From NCBI GenBank assembly GCA_964291335.2, contig OZ219748.1, forward strand, positions 124,001-188,000: 64,000 nt of DNA, given 5' to 3'. Shown here piece by piece: positions 56,030 through 64,000 of this stretch. The notes under the pieces are model-generated. The model saw only the letters and a program-made list of their open reading frames with translations. It had not been told where the DNA came from and made no database searches. The number at the start of each line of letters is the position of its first letter. Position 1 is the stretch's first letter. Origin of the DNA: G964291335 sp964291335 (GTDB lineage Bacteria > Chloroflexota > Dehalococcoidia > Lucifugimonadales > UBA3495). The translations under genes and the position numbers were made by a program.

Positions 56030-58114
56030 CTAGGCCTGACCAATCAGAGACCGGACCAGGTGCGCCGGCGCCGGCTCGTAATACTTGAACTCCATGGTAA
56101 AGGTGGCCCGCCCGCGGGTCATTGACCTGAGGGCAGTAGTGTAAGAGAAGGTTTCGCCCAGCGGAATAATGGCGCGAACATTCTGCAGGTCGCCTTCTCC
56201 ATCGATGCTTTTTATCTGGGCCCGCCGCATACCCAGGTCGCCCAGCACTTCACTGAGAAACTCCCCGGGCGTTACCACTTCCAGTTCCACCATGGGTTCC
56301 AGCAGCGCCGGACCGGCCTTGGGCGCCCCTTCCCTTATGGCCAGCATACCGGCGCTGCGGAAAGCCATCTCCGATGAATCCACCGTGTGGAAGCTGCCAT
56401 CGTAAAGGGTAACCTTCAGGTCCACCAGCGGATAACCGCCCAGCGGCCCATTGCTCAGGGCCTGCTTCACGCCGGCTTCCACCGCCGGGATATACTCCCG
56501 GGGAATTGCCCCGCCGGTAACGGCATTAACAAAAGAGTTGCCGGCGCCGGGTTCCTGGGGCTCTATTTCCAGCCAGACGTGGCCGAACTGGCCGTGGCCT
56601 CCCGACTGGCGCACAAAACGCCCCTCGGAGCGAATGGCCTGGGTCAGGGTTTCCCGGTAAGAAACCCGGGGATTCCCTACGAAAGCCTCCACGTTAAATT
56701 CCCGGCGCATCCGGTCCACCAGCACTTCCAGGTGCAGTTCGCCCATGCCGGAAATAACCGTCTGGGCGGTTTCTTCATTAAAACGAACCTGGAAAGTGGG
56801 GTCTTCGTCGGATAACTTGCGCAGGGCATCGCTGAGGCGGTCCTGGTCGGCCCGGCTGGCCGGTTCAATAGCAACGGAAACCACCGGTTCGGGGAACCTG
56901 GGCGGTTCCAGCACCAGCGGCTGACTATCGGTGCAGATAGTATCGCCGGTGAAGGTGTTCTTCAAGCCGACTGCGGCGCAAATATTCCCGGCGCCGATAG
57001 CCTCCAGTTCTTCCCGGTGATTGGCGTGCATATGCAGCAAGCGCCCCATTCGCTCCCGCTGCCCCTTGCTGGCGTTAAACACCCCGGCTCCAGCCTTGAC
57101 GCTGCCGGAATATACCCGCAGGAAGACCAATCGTCCCACGTAAGGGTCGGATACCACCTTGAAGGCCAGAGCCGACAGGGGCGCCGACTCATCGGGGAAG
57201 CGCCAGTCCTTTTCGCCGGTCTTGGGTTCGGTTCCCTCCACGGGCGGCACATCGGCGGGGGAGGGCAGGTAATCGATGATCGCATCCAGGAGCGGGTGAA
57301 TGCCCTTGCCGGATATGGCGCTGCCGCAAAGCACCGGCACCAACTGCCGTTGAATAGTAGCTTCCCGCAAGGCTGCCCGCAGGTCTTCCTCGGTCAGTTC
57401 CTCGCCCTCCAGGTAACGAATCAGCAGGCCTTCGTTGGTCTCCACAATCTTTTCGATTAGCGCTTGCCGAAACTCCTGGTACTCCTGCCGGTATTCGGAA
57501 GGAATCGGAATCTGTTCCGGCGGCTCCAGGCCGTCAGCGTTTTTCCGTTCCTGAGGGTATATGGCAGCCCGACCACCCAGCAGGTCGATTACGCCGGTGA
57601 AGGCATCTTCCTCGCCTATGGGGAGCTGCACCGCCACCGGGTTGGCCTTCAGCCGCCTTTTCACTGAATCGATAGTTCGGGAGTAACTGGCCCCCACCCG
57701 GTCCATCTTATTGACGAAACAAATGCGGGGAACCATATAGGTATCCGCCTGCCGCCATACCGTCTCGGATTGAGACTGAACCCCGGCCACGGCGTCCAGA
57801 ACCACAATACCGCCATCCAGCACACGCAAGCTGCGTTCCACCTCGGCGGTAAAATCCACATGCCCGGGAGTATCAATAATATTGACCCGATGGGCATTCC
57901 ACTCGGCAGTAGTTGCAGCGGCCGTAATCGTAATGCCCCGTTCCCGCTCCTGGGGCATCCAGTCCATGGCGGTAGTGCCTTCATCCACCCCGCCAACTCG
58001 ATGGATACGGCCGGTAAGGTAGAGCACCCGTTCAGTTACGGTAGTCTTGCCGGCATCGATATGGGCGATGAAACCGATATTGCGGATTTTATTGATTGGA
58101 TAGGCAGAAACCAT
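56030..58114 (-). CDS. fusA: Elongation factor G
   Basis: 694 aa. GTPase that drives ribosomal translocation. P-loop AHIDAGKTTVTERVLY, switch region MDWMPQERERGITITAAATT, DTPGHVDFTAEVERSLRVLD, FVNKMDRVGASY, and domain IV GFGHV-like GGHGQFGHVWLEIEP are all present. ATG at 58114 with GAGGGG ahead. Followed by rpsJ rather than tuf. Confidence 0.98.
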   Translation of the reverse strand: MVSAYPINKIRNIGFIAHIDAGKTTVTERVLYLTGRIHRVGGVDEGTTAMDWMPQERERGITITAAATTAEWNAHRVNIIDTPGHVDFTAEVERSLRVLDGGIVVLDAVAGVQSQSETVWRQADTYMVPRICFVNKMDRVGASYSRTIDSVKRRLKANPVAVQLPIGEEDAFTGVIDLLGGRAAIYPQERKNADGLEPPEQIPIPSEYRQEYQEFRQALIEKIVETNEGLLIRYLEGEELTEEDLRAALREATIQRQLVPVLCGSAISGKGIHPLLDAIIDYLPSPADVPPVEGTEPKTGEKDWRFPDESAPLSALAFKVVSDPYVGRLVFLRVYSGSVKAGAGVFNASKGQRERMGRLLHMHANHREELEAIGAGNICAAVGLKNTFTGDTICTDSQPLVLEPPRFPEPVVSVAIEPASRADQDRLSDALRKLSDEDPTFQVRFNEETAQTVISGMGELHLEVLVDRMRREFNVEAFVGNPRVSYRETLTQAIRSEGRFVRQSGGHGQFGHVWLEIEPQEPGAGNSFVNAVTGGAIPREYIPAVEAGVKQALSNGPLGGYPLVDLKVTLYDGSFHTVDSSEMAFRSAGMLAIREGAPKAGPALLEPMVELEVVTPGEFLSEVLGDLGMRRAQIKSIDGEGDLQNVRAIIPLGETFSYTTALRSMTRGRATFTMEFKYYEPAPAHLVRSLIGQA

Positions 58115-58150
58115 ACTAGGGCCCCTCGACGCCCACAACACTGTGTCTGA

Positions 58151-58621
58151 TTATCTACGGTAATGAACAAAGGCCCGGTTGGCCTCGGCCATTCGGTGCA
58201 GCTCTTCCCGCCGCCGCACTGCCGTACCCTCACCCCGGGCGGCGTCCATAAACTCATTAGCCAGCCCGCGGCGCATAGGCATTCCGGCACGGCCCCGCGC
58301 CCCTCGAATCAGCCAGCGCATGGCCAGGGCTTCGCTTCGGTTGGCCCGCAGTTCCGTGGGAACCTGATAAGTCGCCCCGCCAATGCGGCGGGGTTTGACT
58401 TCCACCAAAGGGGTGGCGTTTTTGAGAGCCTGCTCAAAAATCTCCATAGGGTCCCGCCGGGATTCTTCACGAACCAGCTCCAGCGCCCCGTAAACCACCC
58501 GCTGAGCCGTCGTTTTCTTGCCCCGGGTCATTACCCGGTTGATAAACCGGGCCAAAGGCACGCTGTGATAATGGGAGTCCTCGGGAATTACCCGTGGCGT
58601 GGCTCTTCTTCTTCGCGACAT
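58151..58621 (-). CDS. rpsG: 30S ribosomal protein S7
   Basis: 156 aa, exact family length. MSRRRRATPRVIPEDSHYHS, RFINRVMTRGKKTTAQRVVY, VKPRRIGGATYQVPTELRAN RSEALAMRWL. ATG at 58621 has GGGTGAATCAGCA ahead, and that ribosome site can pair with the upstream hairpin arm (see 58627-58708). Confidence 0.98.
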   Translation of the reverse strand: MSRRRRATPRVIPEDSHYHSVPLARFINRVMTRGKKTTAQRVVYGALELVREESRRDPMEIFEQALKNATPLVEVKPRRIGGATYQVPTELRANRSEALAMRWLIRGARGRAGMPMRRGLANEFMDAARGEGTAVRRREELHRMAEANRAFVHYRR

Positions 58622-58626
58622 TGCTG

Positions 58627-58708
58627 ATTCACCCAAAAAAATTCAATAACGGCAAACAAACATTCACCGGAGGGCAAACTGAACAAATACTCTGCCCTCC
58701 AGGTGAAT
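58627..58708 (-). promoter_or_regulatory. Intercistronic hairpin upstream of rpsG, possible translational switch
   Basis: In the minus-strand RNA, 58708-58693 and 58676-58662 form a ~15-bp stem (ATTCACC-T-GGAGGGCA against TGCCCTCC-GGTGAAT, one bulge). A second GGTGAAT (58633-58627) lies at the ribosome site of rpsG and could pair with the same ATTCACC arm. In E. coli, S7 represses its own synthesis at the rpsL-rpsG junction, so an autoregulatory site here is plausible. The T-rich stretch between is not a classic terminator. Confidence 0.5.
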
Positions 58709-58752
58709 TAGAAAAGGCCGAATAACGCTATGTGAACCGAAGCGAAAGCGGG

Positions 58753-59163
58753 TTAGGGCCTGGCAGCTCCGTACTTGCTTCGGCCCCGGCGACGGTTGCG
58801 CACGCCCTCAGCGTCCAGGGCGCTGCGAACCACGTGGTAACGGACTCCGGGCAAGTCTTTAACCCGGCCGCCGCGCACCAGAACCACCGAGTGCTCCTGA
58901 AGGTTGTGGCCTTCGCCCCCGATATAAGCCGTAACTTCTACGCCATTGGTCAGACGCACCCGGGCAATTTTGCGCAGGGCCGAGTTGGGTTTCTTGGGGG
59001 TCATGGTCCGCACCTGAATGCAAACACCCCGGCGCTGTGGGCAGCCGTTGCCCCACTTGGTGCGGTTGCGCAGCGAGTTCTGCACCCAATGCAATGCCGG
59101 CGCCTTGGTTCCCTTGCGTACCGGTTTTCTGCCTTTTCTAACCAGCTGGTTGACGGTTGGCAT
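58753..59163 (-). CDS. rpsL: 30S ribosomal protein S12
   Basis: 136 aa. MPTVNQLVRKGRKPVRKGTK start, RRGVCIQVRTMTPKKPNSAL RKIARVRLTNGVEVTAYIGG EGHNLQEHSVVLVRGGRVKD. The K-P-N-S streptomycin loop is wild type. First gene of the ribosomal run. Confidence 0.99.
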   Translation of the reverse strand: MPTVNQLVRKGRKPVRKGTKAPALHWVQNSLRNRTKWGNGCPQRRGVCIQVRTMTPKKPNSALRKIARVRLTNGVEVTAYIGGEGHNLQEHSVVLVRGGRVKDLPGVRYHVVRSALDAEGVRNRRRGRSKYGAARP

Positions 59164-59221
59164 ACTTCAACTGATCCTTCAATAACCGGCTTGGCTGACC
59201 TGCCGGTCAACGTAATTTGTA

Positions 59222-59250
59222 ACTCTATCAATCAGCAAAACCATTGTCAA
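59222..59250 (-). promoter_or_regulatory. Promoter of rpsL and the ribosomal superoperon
   Basis: On the minus strand TTGACA (59250-59245), 17-base spacer, TAGAGT (59227-59222). The start near 59215 leaves a ~52-base leader before the rpsL ATG at 59163. Confidence 0.65.
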
Positions 59251-59348
59251 GCTTTCAGGGGCAATTTCTCTGTTTCATTTCATTTCGTGCCGGCGAGGCC
59301 GGATAACAAAGGCATGGCTGTTGCCGAGGGAGGGATTCAAGGGCCGGA

Positions 59349-59379
59349 GATTGATGATATACTTTCGGGGTCATCAATC
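59349..59379. promoter_or_regulatory. 9-bp inverted repeat around a -10 element before the GYD gene
   Basis: GATTGATGA (59349-59357) is the exact inverse complement of TCATCAATC (59371-59379). Between them lies TATACT (59358-59363), a likely -10. An operator that a dimeric repressor could bind, or a leader hairpin. It is 20 bases from the ATG at 59400. Confidence 0.5.
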
Positions 59380-59399
59380 CTGAAGACAAGGTGGGCGGT

Positions 59400-59759
59400 A
59401 TGCCTTTCTATTTCTTGCTGGCAAACCTGACGGAAAACGGCCATCGAAATCTGCGGGCCTACCCTGATGCAGTCGTTAACTCGGCCCGGGAATGTGAAAC
59501 CGCCGATGCCAAGATTTTAACCCAGTACGCTGTCCTGGGCCGCTACGACTTCATCATGCTGGTGGAGGCGGAGGATAATGATGCGGCGGCCCAGCTTTCC
59601 CTGGAAATGAGTGTTCGGGTGGGTATGCACATAGAAACCTGCCCAGCCATTGCTTTGTCTAACCCGGCCTATGACGATGACCTGCCGGAAAAGGAGCAAC
59701 TGGCTTATGCGGAAGCCGGCGACGGCGACTGGGAGCTTGATAACCAGGAAACAGATTAG
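59400..59759 (+). CDS. GYD-domain protein
   Basis: 119 aa. Small ferredoxin-like fold family (PF08734) with LLANLTENGHRNLRAYPDAV, YAVLGRYDFIMLVEAEDNDA AAQLSLEM, the signature G-x-Y-D being GRYD here. Function of the family is unknown. ATG at 59400 with AAGG ahead. Divergent from rpsL, downstream of a possible operator, upstream of thiD. Confidence 0.88.
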   Translation: MPFYFLLANLTENGHRNLRAYPDAVVNSARECETADAKILTQYAVLGRYDFIMLVEAEDNDAAAQLSLEMSVRVGMHIETCPAIALSNPAYDDDLPEKEQLAYAEAGDGDWELDNQETD

Positions 59760-59877
59760 TTCCCCGCCGGTTCAGGCCCGCCGGTTCAGGTGGGGATGCG
59801 CCGCAGTTAAAGCGCCGACAGCCCTTCCCGCAACGGCCGGCGTTTGATGCGGGAGCTTTGACTATGGGAGTCAAGGA

Positions 59878-60678
59878 ATGACTGACCGGGTAGTCCCCAA
59901 AGCTATGACCATCGCCGGCTCTGATTCCGGGGGCGGGGCCGGCATCCAGGCTGACTTGAAGACCTTTGCCGCCCTGGGCGTTTACGGGGCGTCTGTCCTG
60001 ACCGCTGTAACCGCCCAGAATACCGTTGCCGTGACCGCCGTGCACGAAATCCCGGCGGACATTATCTCGGCCCAAATCGAGGCGGTGCTGACCGACATCG
60101 GCGTTGCTGCGGTTAAAACGGGGATGTTGTCCAGTTCAGAGATTGTAGCGGTGGTGGCATGGGAACTGGAACGGCGCCGGGTCGCCAACCTGGTGGTGGA
60201 CCCGGTCATGGTGGCCAAAAGCGGCGACGTCCTGCTGCATCAGGAAGCTGTGGAATCCCTCCGCGCCAGGCTGCTGCCCCTGGCAGCGGTAGTAACCCCC
60301 AACATACCTGAAGCGGAGACTTTGACCGGGCGGCGCATCGATAGCGATGCGGAGCTGCGCCGGGCCGCCCGGCAGATTGTTGACCTGGGGGCCGGGTCGG
60401 TCGTGGTTAAAGGCGGACACCGGGAAGGCCCGGCCACCGATTTATACTATGACGGCGCAAACTACCACACCTTTTCCGCCGAGCGGTTCGACACCGTCAA
60501 CACCCACGGCACTGGCTGCACCTTTGCCGCTGCGGTCGCTGCCGGCCTGGCCCAGGGCAAGAGCGCCCTGGACGCCGTCGCTCAGGCCAAGGAATACCTG
60601 ACCGGAGCTATCCGGAACTCCTACCCGCTGGGACGGGGACATGGCCCGGTACACCATTTCTGGCAGGCATGGCGGTAG
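59878..60678 (+). CDS. thiD: Hydroxymethylpyrimidine/phosphomethylpyrimidine kinase
   Basis: 266 aa. Phosphorylates HMP and HMP-P in thiamine synthesis. TIAGSDSGGGAGIQADLKTF, VYGASVLTAVTAQNT, and the anion-hole NTHGTGCTFAAAVAAGLAQG are diagnostic. Full length, no fused ThiE domain. A small inverted repeat TTGACT-N5-AGTCAA (59858-59874) ends four bases before the ATG and may affect translation. No TPP riboswitch seen. Confidence 0.97.
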   Translation: MTDRVVPKAMTIAGSDSGGGAGIQADLKTFAALGVYGASVLTAVTAQNTVAVTAVHEIPADIISAQIEAVLTDIGVAAVKTGMLSSSEIVAVVAWELERRRVANLVVDPVMVAKSGDVLLHQEAVESLRARLLPLAAVVTPNIPEAETLTGRRIDSDAELRRAARQIVDLGAGSVVVKGGHREGPATDLYYDGANYHTFSAERFDTVNTHGTGCTFAAAVAAGLAQGKSALDAVAQAKEYLTGAIRNSYPLGRGHGPVHHFWQAWR

Positions 60679-60862
60679 CGCCGGAAGCCCTGGATACCGA
60701 TTTGCCTGCCTCATTTAGCGCTTCCTGGCTCCGGGACGCCCCGGGATTTTGGGCCGTTGCCGCCGCTTGCTGCTGCTTCTCCGGGGGAAGGCGCGCTGCC
60801 GGAGGCAATTCCCCTGGCCGGCCTAACCGCATTTTCCGACCCCATGCTATATCCCCATGCTA

Positions 60863-60868
60863 TATAAT
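60863..60868 (+). promoter_or_regulatory. Possible -10 of ileS
   Basis: TATAAT (60863-60868), in a segment where CCATGCTATA is repeated just upstream. No good -35 is visible. The 50-base leader to the ATG at 60919 is too short for a T-box, and no T-box consensus is seen. The rest of 60679-60862 shows no supported gene. Confidence 0.4.
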
Positions 60869-60918
60869 GACGGCAAAGCGCCTGCCGGCAACGAGGGCAT
60901 AAACGAGGTTATAACAGT

Positions 60919-63900
60919 ATGTTCAAAGCAGTCCCCAGCCGGGTCAGCATGCCCGAGCTGGATGCCCGAATTCTTCAGTACTGGAAGGAAAAGGACGTAT
61001 TTCGGCGCACCGAGCAGGAGCGGCCCAATGCTCCCCGGTTTACGCTTTATGAAGGGCCGCCCACCGCCAACGGCAGTCCGGGCATTCATCATGTGCTGGC
61101 CCGGGTCTTCAAGGACGTTATTTGCCGTTACCGGACCATGAAGGGCTACCGCTGCCTGCGCAAGGGCGGCTGGGACACGCACGGGCTGCCGGTGGAGTTG
61201 GAAATAGAGAAAGAACTGGGGCTGAGTTCCAAGCGGGAAATTGAAGAATACGGTATCGAAAAGTTCAACCGGAAGTGCCGGGAAAGCGTTTTTCGCTATG
61301 TCAAGGAGTGGGAAGTCCTTACCGACCGCATCGGCTTTTGGGTGGACATGGAAAACCCCTATGTTACGCTCCATAACGACTTTATCGAAACTGGTTGGTG
61401 GATTCTGAAGCAGCTCTGGGATAAGGGGCTGCTTTATGAAGGACTGCGGGGCACCCCCCATTGTCCCCGCTGTGAAACCAGCCTCAGCTCCCACGAGGTG
61501 GCCCTGGGCTACCGGGAGGATACCCCCGACCCTTCCGTATTCGTTAAATTCGCCATGACCGAAGCGCCCCCCGGACTGGTCCTTGACTCGGCGGTTCCCG
61601 TCTATTTGCTGGCCTGGACCACTACGCCGTGGACTCTGCCGGGCAATACGGCCCTGGCGGTGGACGGGGAAGCCGCTTATTCCGTGGTGGAACTGGAGCG
61701 GGAAGGGCGCCGGCAGCGGCTGATATTGGCTGCTGCACTGGTGGAAGTCAATATGCCGGAAGACGCCCGGGTTGTCGCTACCCTGAAGGGAGCCGACCTG
61801 GCCGGCGCCAGGTATCAACCCTTGTATCCGCCGGCAGAATACGGTTCGGAGGTTCGCCGGTTGGTACGCCGGCCCGGGCCGGGGGGCGCAACGGTAACTG
61901 ATCTGGCGGCGGCTGACGACTTTGCCCCCCAGGTGGTGGCCGGCGACTTTATTTCCCTGGAAGACGGCACCGGCATTGTGCATATAGCGCCGGCTTTCGG
62001 CGATGAGGACTTGAACCTTGGGCGGGAGCGGGAGCTGGCCTATGTGCAGCCGGTGGATTTGCGTGGCAACGTAACCGGCAGTTACCCCTTTGCCGGCAAG
62101 TTTGTCAAAGATGCCGATGAGGAGATAATGGAGGACCTGAAAGGGCGCGGATTGCTCTTTCGGCGAGCGGTCTATCACCATACCTACCCTTTCTGCTGGC
62201 GCTGCGACACCCCCCTTCTTTACTATGCCAAATCCTCCTGGTACATCCGCACGACGGCGCACCGGAATCGACTGGTGGAAGGCAATAGCTCAATTAACTG
62301 GTATCCCGATTACATTCGCGAAGGCCGGTTTGGCGAGTGGCTGCGCAATAACGTGGACTGGGCCATCTCCCGCGAGCGTTACTGGGGAACGCCTATACCC
62401 ATCTGGCAGTGTCAGGCATGCGGCCGCCGGGTTTGCTTCGGCAGTGTAGCCGAACTGAAGGCGGCGGCCGGGCCGGGCGGGGAGAGCGTAATCGGGAACC
62501 TGGATTTGCATCGGCCTTACGTTGATGCGGTAATTCTGCCCTGCTCTGTTGAAAGGTGCAGCGGGGAAATGCGCCGTATCCCTGAGGTTATGGATGCCTG
62601 GTTTGATTCCGGAGCGATGCCCTTTGCCCAGTGGCATTATCCCTTTGACAACGAAACTATTGAACAGGATGGACGTTTCCCGGCCGACTACATCTGCGAG
62701 GCGGTGGACCAGACGCGAGGCTGGTTTTACAGCCTCCACGCCTTATCCACCCTGCTGAAAGAGCAACCTTCGTACCGCAACGTAATTTGTCTGGGCCTGA
62801 TTCTGGACAGCCGGGGCCGGAAAATGAGCAAGCATGTGGGCAATGTAGTGCAGCCCTCTGCGGTGCTGGACGCCCACGGCGCCGATGCGCTGCGTTGGTA
62901 TCTGTTTACCGCCTCCCACCCGGGGGAGCCGCGCCGCTTCTCGGACAAACTGGTGAACGAGACGCTGCGGCGGGTGTTGATGACCCTTTGGAACGTTTAT
63001 TCCTTTTTCACCAACTACGCTGCCATCGACCGGTTTCACCCGGACCAGATACCGCAGGGTTGGCAGCCGCAAAGCGAACTGGATCGCTGGATTCTTTCCG
63101 AGCTTAATGTGCTGGTCCAACAGGTCGATGGCTTTATGGATGCCTATAACCCCACCGACTCGGGCCGTCGCATTCAGGAGTTTATCGACCTGCTTTCCAA
63201 CTGGTATGTACGGCGCAGTCGGCGCCGCTTCTGGAAGAGCGAAAATGACGCCGACAAGCTGTCTGCGTATGCTGCTCTTTACCGTTGCCTGGTTACCGTT
63301 TCCCGGCTGATGGCGCCGTTAGCGCCCTTCATTGCCGATGAAATGTACCAGAACCTGGTGCGCTCCGTTGACCCATCGGCCCCCGATAGCGTTCACCTGG
63401 ACTGCTATCCGGCAGCGGATGAATCGCTGCTGGACCGGGAATTGATGGACGCTACCCGGTTGGCTATGCAAGTGTCCAGCATGGGCCGCGCCGCCCGCTC
63501 CGGGGCCGGCGTCAAGGTGCGGCAGCCCCTGGCCGAGGTGCAGGTCTGGGCAAGAGCCGACCACCTGAATCAGGTCAGTTCCCAGATACTGGAAGAACTC
63601 AACGTCAAGACGCTGCGGGTGCTGGATTCGTATCAGGGAAAAGCTGAAGCCTATTATGAAGGTGTTCGCAGTCAAGCCCTGGCCCAGGAGAATGGCGAAT
63701 TCTCCGGACATGGCGTTTTTCCGGTGGACAACTATTGGGTGTCGGTAGAACCGGGCTGCATCGTAGCGGTGGATGCCAACGTTACCCTGGAACTGGCTCG
63801 GGAAGGGTTGGCCCGGGAGCTGGCCCACCGCATTCAGGGGCTGCGTCGCAGCGCTCAATTTGCGCTGACCGACCGTATCGTAACCTATTATGAAGGCCCT

Positions 63901-64000
63901 CAGGAGGTGGCTGACGTAATGACCAGCCACGCTGCATATATCTGCCGGGAAACCCTCAGTGAGCGTCTGGCCCGGGGTGCGGCGGAAGACGCAGAAAGCC
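60919..64000 (+). CDS. ileS: Isoleucine--tRNA ligase, type 2-like (cut by window end)
   Basis: 1027 codons are visible with no stop; the family is slightly longer, so only the tail is missing. Class I signature GSPGIHH at residues ~53-58 (HIGH site), editing domain with TTPWTLPGNTALAVDGE, RYWGTPIPIWQCQACGRRVC, and KMSK at residues 635-638 within GRKMSKHVGNVVQPS. The first zinc pair is CPRC about residue 182. The YEGPPTANGSPG opening and KMSKH form resemble Thermus and actinobacterial enzymes of the eukaryote-like type 2, many of which resist mupirocin. ATG at 60919, ACGAGG ahead. Confidence 0.96.
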   Translation, partial: MFKAVPSRVSMPELDARILQYWKEKDVFRRTEQERPNAPRFTLYEGPPTANGSPGIHHVLARVFKDVICRYRTMKGYRCLRKGGWDTHGLPVELEIEKELGLSSKREIEEYGIEKFNRKCRESVFRYVKEWEVLTDRIGFWVDMENPYVTLHNDFIETGWWILKQLWDKGLLYEGLRGTPHCPRCETSLSSHEVALGYREDTPDPSVFVKFAMTEAPPGLVLDSAVPVYLLAWTTTPWTLPGNTALAVDGEAAYSVVELEREGRRQRLILAAALVEVNMPEDARVVATLKGADLAGARYQPLYPPAEYGSEVRRLVRRPGPGGATVTDLAAADDFAPQVVAGDFISLEDGTGIVHIAPAFGDEDLNLGRERELAYVQPVDLRGNVTGSYPFAGKFVKDADEEIMEDLKGRGLLFRRAVYHHTYPFCWRCDTPLLYYAKSSWYIRTTAHRNRLVEGNSSINWYPDYIREGRFGEWLRNNVDWAISRERYWGTPIPIWQCQACGRRVCFGSVAELKAAAGPGGESVIGNLDLHRPYVDAVILPCSVERCSGEMRRIPEVMDAWFDSGAMPFAQWHYPFDNETIEQDGRFPADYICEAVDQTRGWFYSLHALSTLLKEQPSYRNVICLGLILDSRGRKMSKHVGNVVQPSAVLDAHGADALRWYLFTASHPGEPRRFSDKLVNETLRRVLMTLWNVYSFFTNYAAIDRFHPDQIPQGWQPQSELDRWILSELNVLVQQVDGFMDAYNPTDSGRRIQEFIDLLSNWYVRRSRRRFWKSENDADKLSAYAALYRCLVTVSRLMAPLAPFIADEMYQNLVRSVDPSAPDSVHLDCYPAADESLLDRELMDATRLAMQVSSMGRAARSGAGVKVRQPLAEVQVWARADHLNQVSSQILEELNVKTLRVLDSYQGKAEAYYEGVRSQALAQENGEFSGHGVFPVDNYWVSVEPGCIVAVDANVTLELAREGLARELAHRIQGLRRSAQFALTDRIVTYYEGPQEVADVMTSHAAYICRETLSERLARGAAEDAES

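Noticed and set aside
60669..60902. Small plus-strand frame after thiD
   Set aside because: Overlaps the end of thiD, has no domain, and runs into the ileS promoter.
60679..60918. T-box leader for ileS
   Set aside because: Leader too short and no T-box consensus or specifier stem visible.
60847..62262. 471-codon minus-strand frame
   Set aside because: Antisense to ileS, which carries HIGH and KMSK motifs.

Overview
The window is a high-GC bacterial chromosome segment with dense, short-spaced genes and frequent GTG/TTG starts. The gene content (luciferase-like F420/flavin oxidoreductases, several acyl-CoA dehydrogenases with a fused electron-transfer flavoprotein, LmbE-type deacetylases, a cytosolic arylsulfotransferase-like protein, a type-2 isoleucyl-tRNA synthetase, and a surface protein with threonine/proline-rich linkers) suggests a Chloroflexota bacterium, probably Dehalococcoidia/SAR202-like. 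This placement is inferred from gene content and no phylogeny was run.

Layout. 1-6959: an aldehyde dehydrogenase end, an LmbE-type deacetylase, a PD-(D/E)XK-like nuclease, an F420-type oxidoreductase with a pterin carbinolamine dehydratase, then an overlapping trio of TIM-barrel isomerase, argH and rpe. 7072-7275: rpmB. 7341-11650: a 4.3-kb cassette holding one giant surface-protein gene (seven near-identical fibronectin-III-like repeats, Thr-Pro linkers, C-terminal membrane anchor). The cassette is bounded by a perfect 10-bp direct repeat immediately outside imperfect inverted repeats, which is transposon-like architecture. The gene has a 34-C homopolymer between its start codon and its signal segment. 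At 34 C the reading frame is broken, and at any multiple of three it is open, as in a phase-variable locus. 11749-15727: cyclase-family hydrolase, amidase with a small partner, NHL-repeat protein. 15821-15896: tRNA-Ala(GGC). 16076-20380: STAS protein, then a circularly permuted ATP-grasp protein and an alpha-E protein with an ammonium transporter between them. 20485-29144: second LmbE protein, oxidoreductase, a frameshifted DUF3500 remnant, YHS protein, two acyl-CoA dehydrogenases, fused ETF, nicotinate phosphoribosyltransferase.

29308-35817 is a SAM-cycle transcription unit: consensus promoter, SAM-I riboswitch with terminator and antiterminator, then mtnA, arylsulfotransferase-like gene, mtnP, rhodanese, ahcY, metK and a terminator. 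It makes SAM and recycles its two by-products, methylthioadenosine and S-adenosylhomocysteine. A hexose-phosphate mutase and a CcdA-like protein follow.

59163 down to 38293 (minus strand) is one long run of translation genes combining the str, S10, spc and alpha operons plus truA-rplM-rpsI, without tuf, read from a TTGACA promoter upstream of rpsL. A GYD-domain gene, thiD and ileS (cut by the window end) read the other way.

The strongest candidates for something new are the poly-C-gated surface-protein cassette, the arylsulfotransferase and rhodanese genes placed inside the SAM-recycling operon, and the switch-like hairpin between rpsL and rpsG.
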